In this document: positions 1 through 7,121 of the stretch, piece by piece
How positions within the stretch are numbered: the stretch's first letter is position 1
Layout: every line of letters starts with the position of its first letter
Notes under the pieces: generated by a model
Databases searched by the model: none
The model's input: the letters and a program-made list of their open reading frames with translations, nothing else
What the model was told of the DNA's origin: nothing
Origin: Ignavibacteriota bacterium
GTDB taxonomy: Bacteria > Bacteroidota > Ignavibacteria > Kapaibacteriales > UBA2268
DNA: 33,023 nucleotides
Direction: 5' to 3'
NCBI GenBank assembly: GCA_020437395.1
Contig: JAGQWJ010000030.1
Span: 1 to 33,023 of the forward strand
Program-made: the position numbers and the translations under genes

Positions 1-1
1 G

Positions 2-181
2 ACGAGTGAGCGGATGCCATCTACAAGGGTGCAAATAAGCCACTACGAGAGCGGAAATGCTCGTCGAGTTGGCGAGAGAGGTTGGCGTGTGAGCTTTGGC
101 AAATGGCTTTGTTGGAAAAAATATGTACTGTATATAGTGGCAAATGATTATATTCGCTACACGAATATTCTAAAAAACTAA
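2..181 (+). other. Possible 3' end of an unidentified reading frame in a GC-rich edge segment
   Basis: A frame open at the left edge runs for 59 codons to a TAA at 179-181. The first 100 bases are about 56% GC by hand count, far above the rest of the window, and then the composition drops abruptly to the AT-rich background. The predicted peptide is rich in Arg, Gly and Trp in its first half and resembles no family I recognise. High GC lowers the chance of stop codons, so the open frame may be accidental. It could be the tail of a horizontally acquired gene, a repeat, or simply non-coding sequence. I claim only the compositional break and the open frame. Confidence 0.2.
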
Positions 182-202
182 ATTTTAACACGGAGTAAAG
201 GA

Positions 203-826
203 ATGAAAAAACTATTGTACATATTGCTATTAGCAGGAATATTAATGAGTTGTGGTTCGGACGATGAAAGCCCAACAAACCCCGAGGACAATAAAAAAGA
301 AGAAGAATCTATTGGTTCATTGGACGTAATATTTCTTGAAGGTAGTTATGTTGGTTATGATAATGTAAATATTGTATTGAACAAAGAATTGGATTCGGAG
401 CTACATTCCGAAGGAACTGTTAGGAAAATCAGTGAACCAAATTCTGAAAAGACTTATACTATATGGGGCAACGGAACAATAACCAAAAAGAAGACTTTAG
501 TTGATCCAGGGGTTACTGAGAATATTTACGTGTCAGTAGTTATCAATCCAACAAACACAGTTCATGAAGTAACTAGCACTATGCCTTGGGTAGCTTCCGA
601 TGACAATAGTGAATACCCTAGTTTGAAATTGACATATACAGTAGATGGTAAAAACGTAGTATTCTATGGTGAGCAAGGTAGCACTGAGATACTATCAGTG
701 ACCGATAGTGAGGTGGAGTTAAGGTTATTAGGGACAGTTCGCTTAGCAAAAGACGAAACTGGTGAACTTGATGATCAAACATTGACTTCTTTTAATGCAA
801 CTGTAATTGTGAAGAAAAATTTATAG
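203..826 (+). CDS. Putative surface-exposed lipoprotein, function unknown
   Basis: This 207-residue protein begins with a type II signal peptide: Lys at 2-3, a hydrophobic Leu/Ile stretch and the lipobox LMSC with the lipidated cysteine at position 17. The residues after Cys (GSDDE) are acidic, as in the lipoprotein export signals that Bacteroidota use to flip lipoproteins to the outer surface, so a surface location is inferred. Residues 25-37 form a polar, acidic linker. The rest is beta-rich without cysteines or a domain I can name. The start is the ATG after GGAGTAAAGGA, an unusually purine-rich site for this window. The next gene, 27 bases downstream on the same strand, has almost the same signal-peptide DNA, and the two probably share a transcript. 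Lipoprotein assignment is confident; function is unknown. Confidence 0.85.
   Translation: MKKLLYILLLAGILMSCGSDDESPTNPEDNKKEEESIGSLDVIFLEGSYVGYDNVNIVLNKELDSELHSEGTVRKISEPNSEKTYTIWGNGTITKKKTLVDPGVTENIYVSVVINPTNTVHEVTSTMPWVASDDNSEYPSLKLTYTVDGKNVVFYGEQGSTEILSVTDSEVELRLLGTVRLAKDETGELDDQTLTSFNATVIVKKNL
211..268 (+). repeat. 58-bp direct repeat, copy 1 (lipoprotein signal-peptide cassette)
   Basis: These 58 bases, encoding signal-peptide residues 3-22 (Leu-rich core, lipobox and the acidic DDE), are identical to 862-919. Identity extends upstream to the ATG with one mismatch (210 versus 861). It stops abruptly in the mature region, so third-codon positions are conserved only inside the cassette. 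Confidence 0.95.
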
Positions 827-853
827 TAATTAAATATAAATAAGGATTATGAA

Positions 854-1498
854 ATGAAAAGACTATTGTACATATTGCTATTAGCAGGAATATTAATGAG
901 TTGTGGTTCGGACGATGAAGGATATATAGAGAATGATGATACTCAATACGAAAGCGTAGATGACAATTCAGAAGGCGAGAATGAACAAGAAGACAACAAG
1001 AATAAAGCATATAGATTAGGGAATGTTACGATGACAGTAGAAGGAAAGACTCTGACTATCGAAAATTATGGCATAGACCCTTATACAGTTATGAATTGGT
1101 TCACAGGTAAGGATGGAGCAACACCTATGGCAGGTGTGGTATTCAAATCAAGTGATTTCGAAAGTACATTGCTTGTTAACATGAAGGATTTTGATACGTC
1201 AAAAGACGAATATAAGGGAAAGATGGAAATAGAAAACTCACAACCTACAGCTTCTTTTGGACAGGATGGTGTTACATATATGTTTACAAGCGGAACAATG
1301 GTAATAGATGAGTTCTCGAGAAAAACTGGTAAAGTAAAAATTCGTTTGGAGGGAAAATGCAACAAAACAGTTATGTTCGAACCCACACAAATGAAAACAG
1401 ATGTACCAGCAACATTAGAGATTGATGCTTATATGCCTTTGTATGTATTAGATGGTGTAGCTGGTAAAACAGAAGCTGCTTCAAATTATAGTCTTTAG
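854..1498 (+). CDS. Putative surface-exposed lipoprotein, function unknown (shares signal cassette with upstream gene)
   Basis: This 214-residue lipoprotein has the same signal peptide as its upstream neighbour apart from Lys3 to Arg: lipobox LMSC, Cys17, then GSDDE. A long acidic Asp/Glu/Asn linker (about residues 22-50) leads into a beta-rich domain whose sequence cannot be aligned by eye with the mature part of the neighbour. A stretch around residues 135-165, with alternating Thr/Gly and charged residues, resembles the antiparallel strands common in Bacteroidota lipoproteins of unknown function, but I cannot assign a family. The start ATG follows AAGGATTATGAA. A strong terminator at 1542-1580 ends the unit. 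Confidence 0.85.
   Translation: MKRLLYILLLAGILMSCGSDDEGYIENDDTQYESVDDNSEGENEQEDNKNKAYRLGNVTMTVEGKTLTIENYGIDPYTVMNWFTGKDGATPMAGVVFKSSDFESTLLVNMKDFDTSKDEYKGKMEIENSQPTASFGQDGVTYMFTSGTMVIDEFSRKTGKVKIRLEGKCNKTVMFEPTQMKTDVPATLEIDAYMPLYVLDGVAGKTEAASNYSL
862..919 (+). repeat. 58-bp direct repeat, copy 2 (lipoprotein signal-peptide cassette)
   Basis: Second copy of the 211-268 repeat, 651 bases downstream in the same orientation and at the same position in the second lipoprotein gene. It suggests recent duplication or gene conversion limited to the signal-peptide region. Confidence 0.95.
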
Positions 1499-1541
1499 GA
1501 TTGATAATGTTATTTGACTATTAAAATTATAAATTTAACAT

Positions 1542-1580
1542 AAAAAAAGAGTGATTGGAATTTCCAATCACTCTTTTTTT
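1542..1580. terminator. Bidirectional intrinsic terminator between lipoprotein operon and tRNA unit
   Basis: A near-perfect palindrome: an A7 run, a stem GAGTGATTGG pairing with CCAATCACTC, then a T7 run. It gives a U-tract on both strands, so it can end the lipoprotein transcript (plus) and the tRNA-Val/tRNA-Leu transcript (minus), whose last base abuts it. Confidence 0.9.
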
Positions 1581-1667
1581 TGGTACAGGAGGGGGGACTC
1601 GAACCCCCACGTTATTGCTAACACTGGATTTTGAATCCAGCGCGTCTACCAGTTCCGCCACTCCTGC
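1581..1667 (-). tRNA. tRNA-Leu (anticodon CAA)
   Basis: Read on the minus strand, the gene folds into a class II tRNA. The acceptor stem is GCAGGAG with CTCCTGT, with the G1-U72 pair also found in E. coli tRNA-Leu. The anticodon stem is CTGGA/TCCAG with loop TTCAAAA (CAA, reading UUG). A long variable arm follows, then the TTCGAGT T-loop. Discriminator A73 and an encoded CCA end are present. It lies 61 bases downstream of tRNA-Val. No separate promoter is visible, so the two are probably co-transcribed. Confidence 0.95.
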
Positions 1668-1728
1668 CTGTTAGACAAAAAAAGCAAAAACCATTTTAGC
1701 TTTTGCTTCCTTTTACTTCTCAATTGTG

Positions 1729-1803
1729 TGGGCGATGAGAGACTCGAACTCCCGACCCTCTGCTTGTAAGGCAGATGCTCTGAACCAACTGAGCTAATCG
1801 CCC
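1729..1803 (-). tRNA. tRNA-Val (anticodon TAC)
   Basis: Minus-strand cloverleaf with acceptor GGGCGAT/ATCGCCC, the TAGCTCAG D-arm, anticodon stem TCTGC/GCAGA with loop CTTACAA (TAC) and the GTTCGAGTC T-arm. The discriminator is A73. The genome then reads CAC, so CCA is not fully encoded and must be completed enzymatically. The promoter lies at 1817-1847. A weak A/T-rich hairpin at about 1675-1712 lies between this gene and tRNA-Leu; it could be a processing signal or a leaky terminator. Confidence 0.96.
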
Positions 1804-1816
1804 CGATTAAGGAGTA

Positions 1817-1847
1817 CAAAAATAAGACAATTTTTCTAATCTGCAAA
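1817..1847 (-). promoter_or_regulatory. Bacteroidota-type promoter of the tRNA-Val/tRNA-Leu unit
   Basis: On the minus strand: -33 box TTTG (1847-1844), 19-base spacer, -7 box TATTTTTG (1824-1817), an exact match to TTTG-N19/20-TAnnTTTG. The -7 box ends 13 bases before the tRNA-Val 5' end. Confidence 0.8.
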
Positions 1848-1854
1848 CAAAAAT

Positions 1855-2091
1855 TTAATTTATTTTTTCGATTCTTCGTACTTCCTTGATTTTACTTAAA
1901 ATAATTTTTTCAATTCCACCCCGAAAAGTGTTCATAGCCATAGGATCGTGCTCAAAAATACCGAGTAATTTGAAAACGGCAGTTTTTGTGTCTTCCTCAT
2001 AGGTCACAAATTCAAGAAAACCATCGTCTTTTCTTAAGATTTCATTTATTTCTTGAACTATAAGTTTTATTCTTTCTTCTAAAGTAGGCAT
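1855..2091 (-). CDS. NifU C-terminal-like small protein lacking the CxxC cysteines
   Basis: This 78-residue protein has the length and pattern of the stand-alone NifU C-terminal (Nfu) domain that hands Fe-S clusters to target proteins: an N-terminal helix, a variant of the DGG turn (KDDGF), a beta hairpin and a helix containing FRGGIEKIIL. In the usual family this segment reads G-A-C-x-G-C-x-x-N-x-M-T-L-K. Here the two cysteine positions are Phe and Asp (GIFEHDPMAMNTFRGGIE), and the protein has no cysteine anywhere. It therefore cannot ligate a cluster in the known way. Its ATG overlaps the mrp stop codon by one base (TAATG), implying translational coupling. It may be a partner or regulator of Mrp that kept the fold only. 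Family assignment is by pattern; function is unknown. Confidence 0.7.
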   Translation of the reverse strand: MPTLEERIKLIVQEINEILRKDDGFLEFVTYEEDTKTAVFKLLGIFEHDPMAMNTFRGGIEKIILSKIKEVRRIEKIN

Positions 2092-3188
2092 TATAAGTTT
2101 ATCTCAACTTCTGGTGTTTTAGATTTTTCATAATTGATTTTTCTTACTTTCGAGACGATTTTTTCAGTAATTGAAATCAGCTCTATTGATTGCTCCGAAT
2201 CTTCATCACGAAGTACTTCTGGCATTCCTCCATCATTTCCTTCACGCATTTGAATGCTTAGTGGTACCTGACCAAGTAGGTCAACATTAGTTTCTTCACT
2301 AATCATCTTTCCTCCATCCATTCCAAAAATATAGTATTTTTCATCTTTTCCTTCAGGTGAAAACCAACTCATATTCTCTATAATGCCGATATTATCTACA
2401 TTTACTCTGTTGAACATTGCAATACTTCTTCTTACATCTGCCAAAGCTATTTCCTGTGGAGTAGTTACGGTAATTGCACCTGTTAATGGTATTTTCTGGG
2501 TTAAAGTTAACTGAATATCTCCAGTACCTGGAGGCAAATCGAATATTAGAAAATCAAGATTGCCCCAAACGATTTGTTCAAATAGCATTGAAAAGTAACC
2601 AGCTAACATTGGTCCACGAACTATAGCAGCATCGTTTTGCTTCATCAGAAAACCCATTGAAGCAACTTGAATTCCATATTTTGATGATGGTCGAGCCATA
2701 ACTTTGCCATCTGGCATTTTTACAGACTCCATTTGGGCGTTTTTTAGTCCAAACATAGTCGGCTGACTTGGACCGTATATATCTGCATCTATTATTCCCA
2801 CTCTTGCACCTTTCTTAGACAATGCTGCTGCTATGTTTGATGCTATCGAGGACTTTCCTACTCCTCCTTTACCAGATGAAACAGCAATTAGATTTTTTAT
2901 TCCTGGTAATACTTCTCTGTCCTGTGTGTTAAAAGGTTGTTCAGTTATTAAAATTTCGAACTTTACTTTTGAATCTAATTTCCTTAATTCTGTAATTAGT
3001 AAATCATTAATTCTATTTACGACCCAATAAATTGGTTGAATTAATTTAAGTTTAATTTGGACATAATCCTCGCTAATATCTATTCTTTCAATGGCATCTA
3101 ATTGTCCCAAAGTAATTCCCAAATCAGGGTCTTCTACATTTATTATACTGTTAACAATATCCCTTTCTAATAACATTTCAATTTCCAA
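2091..3188 (-). CDS. mrp: Mrp/NBP35-family P-loop ATPase (ApbC-like), cysteine-free
   Basis: This 365-residue protein has an N-terminal DUF59/MIP18-like domain (about 5-85) and a deviant-Walker-A ATPase domain (about 98-350). The P-loop is GKGGVGKSS at 106-114, followed by the switch motif DADIYGPSQPT (from residue 134) and the later DLPPGTGD motif. Mrp/ApbC proteins are cytoplasmic dimers that carry or load Fe-S clusters, using a C-terminal CxxC at the dimer interface. Here the corresponding stretch after ENMS reads WFSPEGKDEKYYIFG, with no cysteine, a form I recall in other Bacteroidota Mrp proteins. In addition, the conserved DUF59 Cys position is occupied by Tyr (QPIYW), and the whole protein contains no cysteine. 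It is the first gene of a two-gene operon with the NifU-like protein. A possible -7 box (TATTTTTG, minus strand, 3302-3295) lacks a good -33 box. Confidence 0.93.
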   Translation of the reverse strand: MEIEMLLERDIVNSIINVEDPDLGITLGQLDAIERIDISEDYVQIKLKLIQPIYWVVNRINDLLITELRKLDSKVKFEILITEQPFNTQDREVLPGIKNLIAVSSGKGGVGKSSIASNIAAALSKKGARVGIIDADIYGPSQPTMFGLKNAQMESVKMPDGKVMARPSSKYGIQVASMGFLMKQNDAAIVRGPMLAGYFSMLFEQIVWGNLDFLIFDLPPGTGDIQLTLTQKIPLTGAITVTTPQEIALADVRRSIAMFNRVNVDNIGIIENMSWFSPEGKDEKYYIFGMDGGKMISEETNVDLLGQVPLSIQMREGNDGGMPEVLRDEDSEQSIELISITEKIVSKVRKINYEKSKTPEVEINL

Positions 3189-3304
3189 TACTTTTTAATA
3201 AAATTCAATTCTACAGAACGAAATTTAGCTATTAATCGTGTAATTATGTAACTAAAAGAGTATCTCGTGTGTCTTTATAATTGAGAATAAGGTGCAAAAA
3301 TAGA

Positions 3305-3336
3305 TTTGTAATTTTTTGAAAATGCACTTATCTTTG
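3305..3336 (+). promoter_or_regulatory. Bacteroidota-type promoter of the T9SS BNR protein gene
   Basis: TTTG (3305-3308), a 20-base spacer and TATCTTTG (3329-3336) match the consensus exactly, about 50 bases before the ATG. The possible minus-strand -7 box for mrp lies at 3295-3302, so the two divergent promoters would overlap. Confidence 0.75.
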
Positions 3337-3386
3337 TTTTATGTTTAAAAATGAATATAATTTTGTTTAACTAATGAGGTTTTAAA

Positions 3387-5411
3387 ATGAATAAACTATT
3401 AACCATAGTTTTGGCTCTAACTCTAATTACATCGGCTTATGGGTTAGATCAAAAAAATAATGTGACAAATAATCTAAATAAAGTAGATTTTACGTCACCA
3501 AAATTGGAATTGGAGACTTTCTCTAATAACAAGAATAACTCAACTCAAGATTTGTTAAAAGGCACTCCATTATTGAGATTTGAGAGATTTTACTTTATGC
3601 ACTATTCGAGAAGTAATCCTATCGATTGGGATCCGTCAACGAATGCTTTGGGTATAGCAATTAACGAAAGACAATTTCTACCAAATGCGTTTGATGGTTC
3701 TAAGTTGTATATGTTAAGAACAACTAATAATGGTGATTCTTGGGACAGTGTACACGTTTATAGAAATCCAGATATTGGACCTTTCTATCCGTCTTTAGCT
3801 TTTTCTAATGTTACAAAGTCATCAAATATTGAAGATTTGAGCTATGTTATGTATGCACCACAAACAACGAAAAAAGTTAATGGTACATGGGGTAATGGAC
3901 AAGGTGGTACGTTCAGTATTTATGACAAATCAATTGGTGAAACACCTGAACCAATCAACAAAGTTTCTCCTGACAATGGATTTCCACCGGATAATCAGGA
4001 TTGGGGTAATCTCTTATTGAATACTAATGAAGTAACTAATACTGTTTACGGTTATGGTACTTTAGACCCAAGAACTGCAAATGACCAATTCGGTTACTAC
4101 GGCTATTGGGGTTTCAATTTTGAGTCTCAAGAAGTAATTGATAATATACCTCAAGAATGGTGGGCTAATAAATTTAGAGATCCAGGATCAAAAACTTCAT
4201 CTTGGAATGGTCAAATGGTAATTGCTTATGACGATCAAGGAACTTTATTTGCAGGCGTAAACAACAGACATTTTGAAAATGCTGAACCAAGATTATTGGG
4301 TATCTCAAAATCAACAGATGGTGGAGATAACTGGAGTGCATTTGAGTTAATGCCAGAATTGACTTTGAATAGTATTTTAGACAATCATCCAGGATACACA
4401 AGCGTAGGTGTAATGAACCCTTATGCAGGAAATGCAATGTTCTCAACTGGAACTGGAAAAGTTTCTTTTATTGCTGAAATAATTATAGGCGGTGAAAATT
4501 TACCATCTCTTGCATTCTTAGCAGAATTGCAATACGACAATGGTTTATTTAGTGTTAAAGAAATTGCTGAGCTAGAGTCTTCTGGACCATCTGTAACTTT
4601 AGAACATTCAAGCACAAGAGACGATACAACAGCATGGGCAATTAGATACCAACCTTCAACTTATGGAAACAATATTCAAATTGCTAAAACTGCAGATGGT
4701 GAGAAATTGCTTTTAATGTATATTGACGCAGTTAAAGGTAAAACAATTCCATTAAATCCACCAGTACAAGTATATATGGATGTAAGAGATCAGTTAACAA
4801 ATGAGCTAGTTGAAGAACAACAAATGTTGGATACTATTTTGCAATATGATATATTCTCAATAGTATATGATTTTAATACTGGTAAATGGGGTGAGCCTGT
4901 TAATATAACTGATGATGAAACTGTTGAAACACTATTTAACATACCAAATGTTATACCTGATGTAAAGAATGTTCCTATACTTACTTATGAAACAACAGAA
5001 ACTTCTTATAGATTGAATAAGTTTAATTTCCCAGAGCCAATTAAAGATATGTTAATTGACTGGGGTACTATATTAAACTATGCATCAATTGACGCGACAA
5101 AGACTCAAACAAAATCTTCTGTTGATAGAACTCTTGATTTCAATGTAGAACTTGGTAATGTATCACCAAACCCTGCAATTAATACTAATAATGTTGAAAT
5201 TTCTTTCAGTGTTGAAAAATTATCAAATGTATCATTATCATTATTTGATAATATGGGTAATAAAGTTTCTACAATTTTAAATAATGTTATGTTAGAAGCT
5301 GATAATAAAACTAAGAATGTGGATATATCAAACTTGTCTTCTGGTACTTATTACTACCAATTGACAGTTAATGGTGTAGCATTTACAAAGAAAATGGTTG
5401 TTGTTAAATAA
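3387..5411 (+). CDS. Secreted BNR/sialidase-fold-like protein with T9SS type A sorting domain
   Basis: This 674-residue protein starts with a Sec signal peptide (MNKLLTIVLALTLITSAYG, cleavage near residue 19). Aspartate-box (BNR) motifs of the form S/T-x-N/D-x-G-x-x-W occur near residues 112-120 (TTNNGDSWDS) and 309-316 (STDGGDNWSA). They indicate a beta-propeller like those of sialidases and of many non-enzymatic surface proteins. The last 80 residues are a T9SS C-terminal domain: NPA start, VSLSLFDNMGNKV, LSSGTYYYQLTVNG and the terminal KKMVVVK. The protein is expected to cross the outer membrane by the Por system and be released or anchored. No catalytic sialidase set is evident, so activity is unknown. 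It has its own promoter and terminator and looks monocistronic. Confidence 0.88.
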   Translation: MNKLLTIVLALTLITSAYGLDQKNNVTNNLNKVDFTSPKLELETFSNNKNNSTQDLLKGTPLLRFERFYFMHYSRSNPIDWDPSTNALGIAINERQFLPNAFDGSKLYMLRTTNNGDSWDSVHVYRNPDIGPFYPSLAFSNVTKSSNIEDLSYVMYAPQTTKKVNGTWGNGQGGTFSIYDKSIGETPEPINKVSPDNGFPPDNQDWGNLLLNTNEVTNTVYGYGTLDPRTANDQFGYYGYWGFNFESQEVIDNIPQEWWANKFRDPGSKTSSWNGQMVIAYDDQGTLFAGVNNRHFENAEPRLLGISKSTDGGDNWSAFELMPELTLNSILDNHPGYTSVGVMNPYAGNAMFSTGTGKVSFIAEIIIGGENLPSLAFLAELQYDNGLFSVKEIAELESSGPSVTLEHSSTRDDTTAWAIRYQPSTYGNNIQIAKTADGEKLLLMYIDAVKGKTIPLNPPVQVYMDVRDQLTNELVEEQQMLDTILQYDIFSIVYDFNTGKWGEPVNITDDETVETLFNIPNVIPDVKNVPILTYETTETSYRLNKFNFPEPIKDMLIDWGTILNYASIDATKTQTKSSVDRTLDFNVELGNVSPNPAINTNNVEISFSVEKLSNVSLSLFDNMGNKVSTILNNVMLEADNKTKNVDISNLSSGTYYYQLTVNGVAFTKKMVVVK

Positions 5412-5438
5412 CAATTGTTATTTAAAACACATAACTTT

Positions 5439-5469
5439 AAAAGGGCTGAATTTTCAGCCCTTTTTTTTG
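5439..5469. terminator. Intrinsic terminator between convergent genes
   Basis: Stem AAGGGCTGA/TCAGCCCTT with a short A/T loop, followed by a T8 run on the plus strand, 27 bases after the T9SS gene. On the minus strand the tail is only four T, so it is stronger for the plus direction, though the minus-strand decarboxylase also ends next to it. Confidence 0.88.
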
Positions 5470-5490
5470 TTGAAAATAATAATTTTAATA

Positions 5491-6885
5491 TTAAATCTGC
5501 TTAATACACTTTTGGTAAAAAGTATCAAGTATATGATCGAGTTCTGAATGATTTACATCCGGATTTGCTAATATGAAACGTATAGAAAGTTTTTCATCTA
5601 TGTAACAATAGTTGAAAAGAGCAATACCTTCTTTGTACATTTCTTCTCTTGCAAATAAATTTATCTTATTTAATTTATCTAAATTTAATTCCTTGTTCGG
5701 GTTAAATCTAAAATTTACGTTGCAATAAGTGGTTTTAGCAAGTAGTTCGAAATAAGGGTTTGATTTTATTTTTTTTGTTAGATAACTTGCTAATGAAACC
5801 ATTTTGTCGATTCTTTCTTCATACCCTCTCATTCCATAGTATTTGAAAGAGAGCCATAATTTTAAAGAATCAACTCTTCTACCACACTGTATTGATTTCT
5901 TACCTAAATCCAAATCATCAAATTCATGTTCATGGAATAGATAATCAGAAGTTTGCTCACAAACTGCAGGCAATAACTGACTACTATCCTTTAACAAAAT
6001 TACTGAACATATTAGAGGAATTCCCATTAACTTGTGAGCATCCCAAGAAATAGAATCGGAATTTTCTATGCCATTCAATAAATGTTTATGTGTATTACTA
6101 AATATTAGTGCACCTCCCCAAGCTCCGTCAGTATGGAACCACAGGTCATATTTTCTTGCAACATTTTGTAACTCAGTAAGTGGGTCAAATGCTCCTAATT
6201 CAGTAGTTCCTGCTGTTCCACAAACATAAAAAGGCTTTTTCCCATTTTCAATTGCTTCTTTAATACTTAGCTCTAATTCAGAAGGAATCATTCTATGATC
6301 TGAATCAGCTTTTACTTTTATTACATTTTCCTCACCAAATCCAAGTACGTTTGCAGCTTTCTCAAACGAATAATGAGAATGTTCAGAAACAAAAAAACAA
6401 AGATTAGGTTGACAACTTAAACCCTTACTTTTTATTTCAGGAAATTTTGTGTTTCTAGCAACTAATAAAGAAATTAGATTAGCATTGCTACTCCCGGTTA
6501 AAAAAGTACCATCACCGTTTTCAAACCCCATTTTTTTACAAAGCATATCAATCATATATGATTCTATAATTGTTGCGGCTGGAGCTGTTTCGTAAGTATA
6601 GACTGATGTATTACGGAGAGATGTAATGAATTCGGATATAAGTGCAGGGTAATTCCTACCAGCCCATAGTTGATTACTGAACAATGGGTGAGCAGTATCT
6701 ACGGAACCAGTTAAATATTTTTCTATTGAATTATAAAAAGCTGTTTCACCACCTGGTTTATCTTTTATTTCTAAATCCAAATGTTTGATCATTTCATTTG
6801 GTGACATATAATCTAACACTTTTGATTTAGTAAAGTCTTTGTTTATTTCAGATTCTAATAGTTCGAATAGTCTGGAAAGATTCAT
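5491..6885 (-). CDS. PLP-dependent group II acidic amino-acid decarboxylase (GAD/CSAD/PanP-like)
   Basis: This 464-residue fold-type I PLP enzyme has the group II decarboxylase motifs: HPLFSNQLWAG at 66-76, SEHSHYSFEKAA at 167-178 with the PLP-stacking His171, HTDGAWGG at 251-258 with Asp253 contacting the pyridine nitrogen, and WDAHK with the Schiff-base Lys285. The stretch GKKSIQCGRRVDSLKLWL is closest in my recall to animal glutamate and cysteine-sulfinate decarboxylases and to the bacterial aspartate decarboxylase PanP, rather than to E. coli GadB. Likely substrates are aspartate (to beta-alanine for CoA), cysteine sulfinate (to hypotaurine) or glutamate (to GABA); the sequence alone does not decide. 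It is cytoplasmic and stands alone between terminators, with no antiporter neighbour as in acid-resistance gad systems. No promoter of the usual form is visible upstream. Confidence 0.9.
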   Translation of the reverse strand: MNLSRLFELLESEINKDFTKSKVLDYMSPNEMIKHLDLEIKDKPGGETAFYNSIEKYLTGSVDTAHPLFSNQLWAGRNYPALISEFITSLRNTSVYTYETAPAATIIESYMIDMLCKKMGFENGDGTFLTGSSNANLISLLVARNTKFPEIKSKGLSCQPNLCFFVSEHSHYSFEKAANVLGFGEENVIKVKADSDHRMIPSELELSIKEAIENGKKPFYVCGTAGTTELGAFDPLTELQNVARKYDLWFHTDGAWGGALIFSNTHKHLLNGIENSDSISWDAHKLMGIPLICSVILLKDSSQLLPAVCEQTSDYLFHEHEFDDLDLGKKSIQCGRRVDSLKLWLSFKYYGMRGYEERIDKMVSLASYLTKKIKSNPYFELLAKTTYCNVNFRFNPNKELNLDKLNKINLFAREEMYKEGIALFNYCYIDEKLSIRFILANPDVNHSELDHILDTFYQKCIKQI

Positions 6886-6940
6886 AAGTTTAAGTGATAT
6901 TTTTTAATGTATTACGAAGTAACATTTGAAAAATTATAAA

Positions 6941-6970
6941 AAAAAAGCTCCACAAAAAATTGTGGAGCTT
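6941..6970 (-). terminator. Intrinsic terminator of tRNA-Asp
   Basis: On the minus strand the stem AAGCTCCACA/TGTGGAGCTT closes a six-base loop and runs into a T-rich tail. The first base of the stem is the final A of the encoded CCA, so the tRNA 3' end sits against the hairpin. Confidence 0.88.
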
Positions 6971-7046
6971 GGCGGGACCGACGAGACTCGAACTCGCGAC
7001 CTCCAGTGTGACAGACTGGCATTCTAACCAACTGAACTACGATCCC
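6970..7046 (-). tRNA. tRNA-Asp (anticodon GTC)
   Basis: Minus-strand cloverleaf with acceptor GGGATCG/CGGTCCC, a TAGTTCAG D-arm, anticodon stem CCAGT/ACTGG with loop CTGTCAC (GTC) and the GTTCGAGTC T-arm. Discriminator G73 is the identity base expected for Asp. CCA is encoded. It has its own promoter (7076-7106) and terminator. Confidence 0.97.
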
Positions 7047-7075
7047 TTTTTTAATTTCGTACTGAAATCAAGACT

Positions 7076-7106
7076 CAAACATAACACATAGAATTGAATT
7101 TACAAA
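7076..7106 (-). promoter_or_regulatory. Bacteroidota-type promoter of tRNA-Asp
   Basis: On the minus strand: TTTG (7106-7103), 19-base spacer, TATGTTTG (7083-7076). Exact consensus and spacing; the -7 box ends 29 bases before the tRNA 5' end. Confidence 0.8.
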
Positions 7107-7121
7107 GCTTTATTTTCAATT

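Noticed and set aside
21..1010. Two minus-strand frames (21-278 and 792-1010) sharing a hydrophobic peptide that looks like a small membrane-protein family.
   Set aside because: The shared peptide is the reverse complement of the duplicated lipoprotein signal-peptide DNA. The similarity is a shadow of the plus-strand repeat.
1675..1712. Hairpin with AGCAAAA/TTTTGCT arms and a T-run between tRNA-Val and tRNA-Leu as a terminator.
   Set aside because: The stem is almost all A/T with a large loop, and tRNA-Leu has no visible promoter, so termination here would leave tRNA-Leu unexpressed. It is mentioned only in the tRNA-Val entry.
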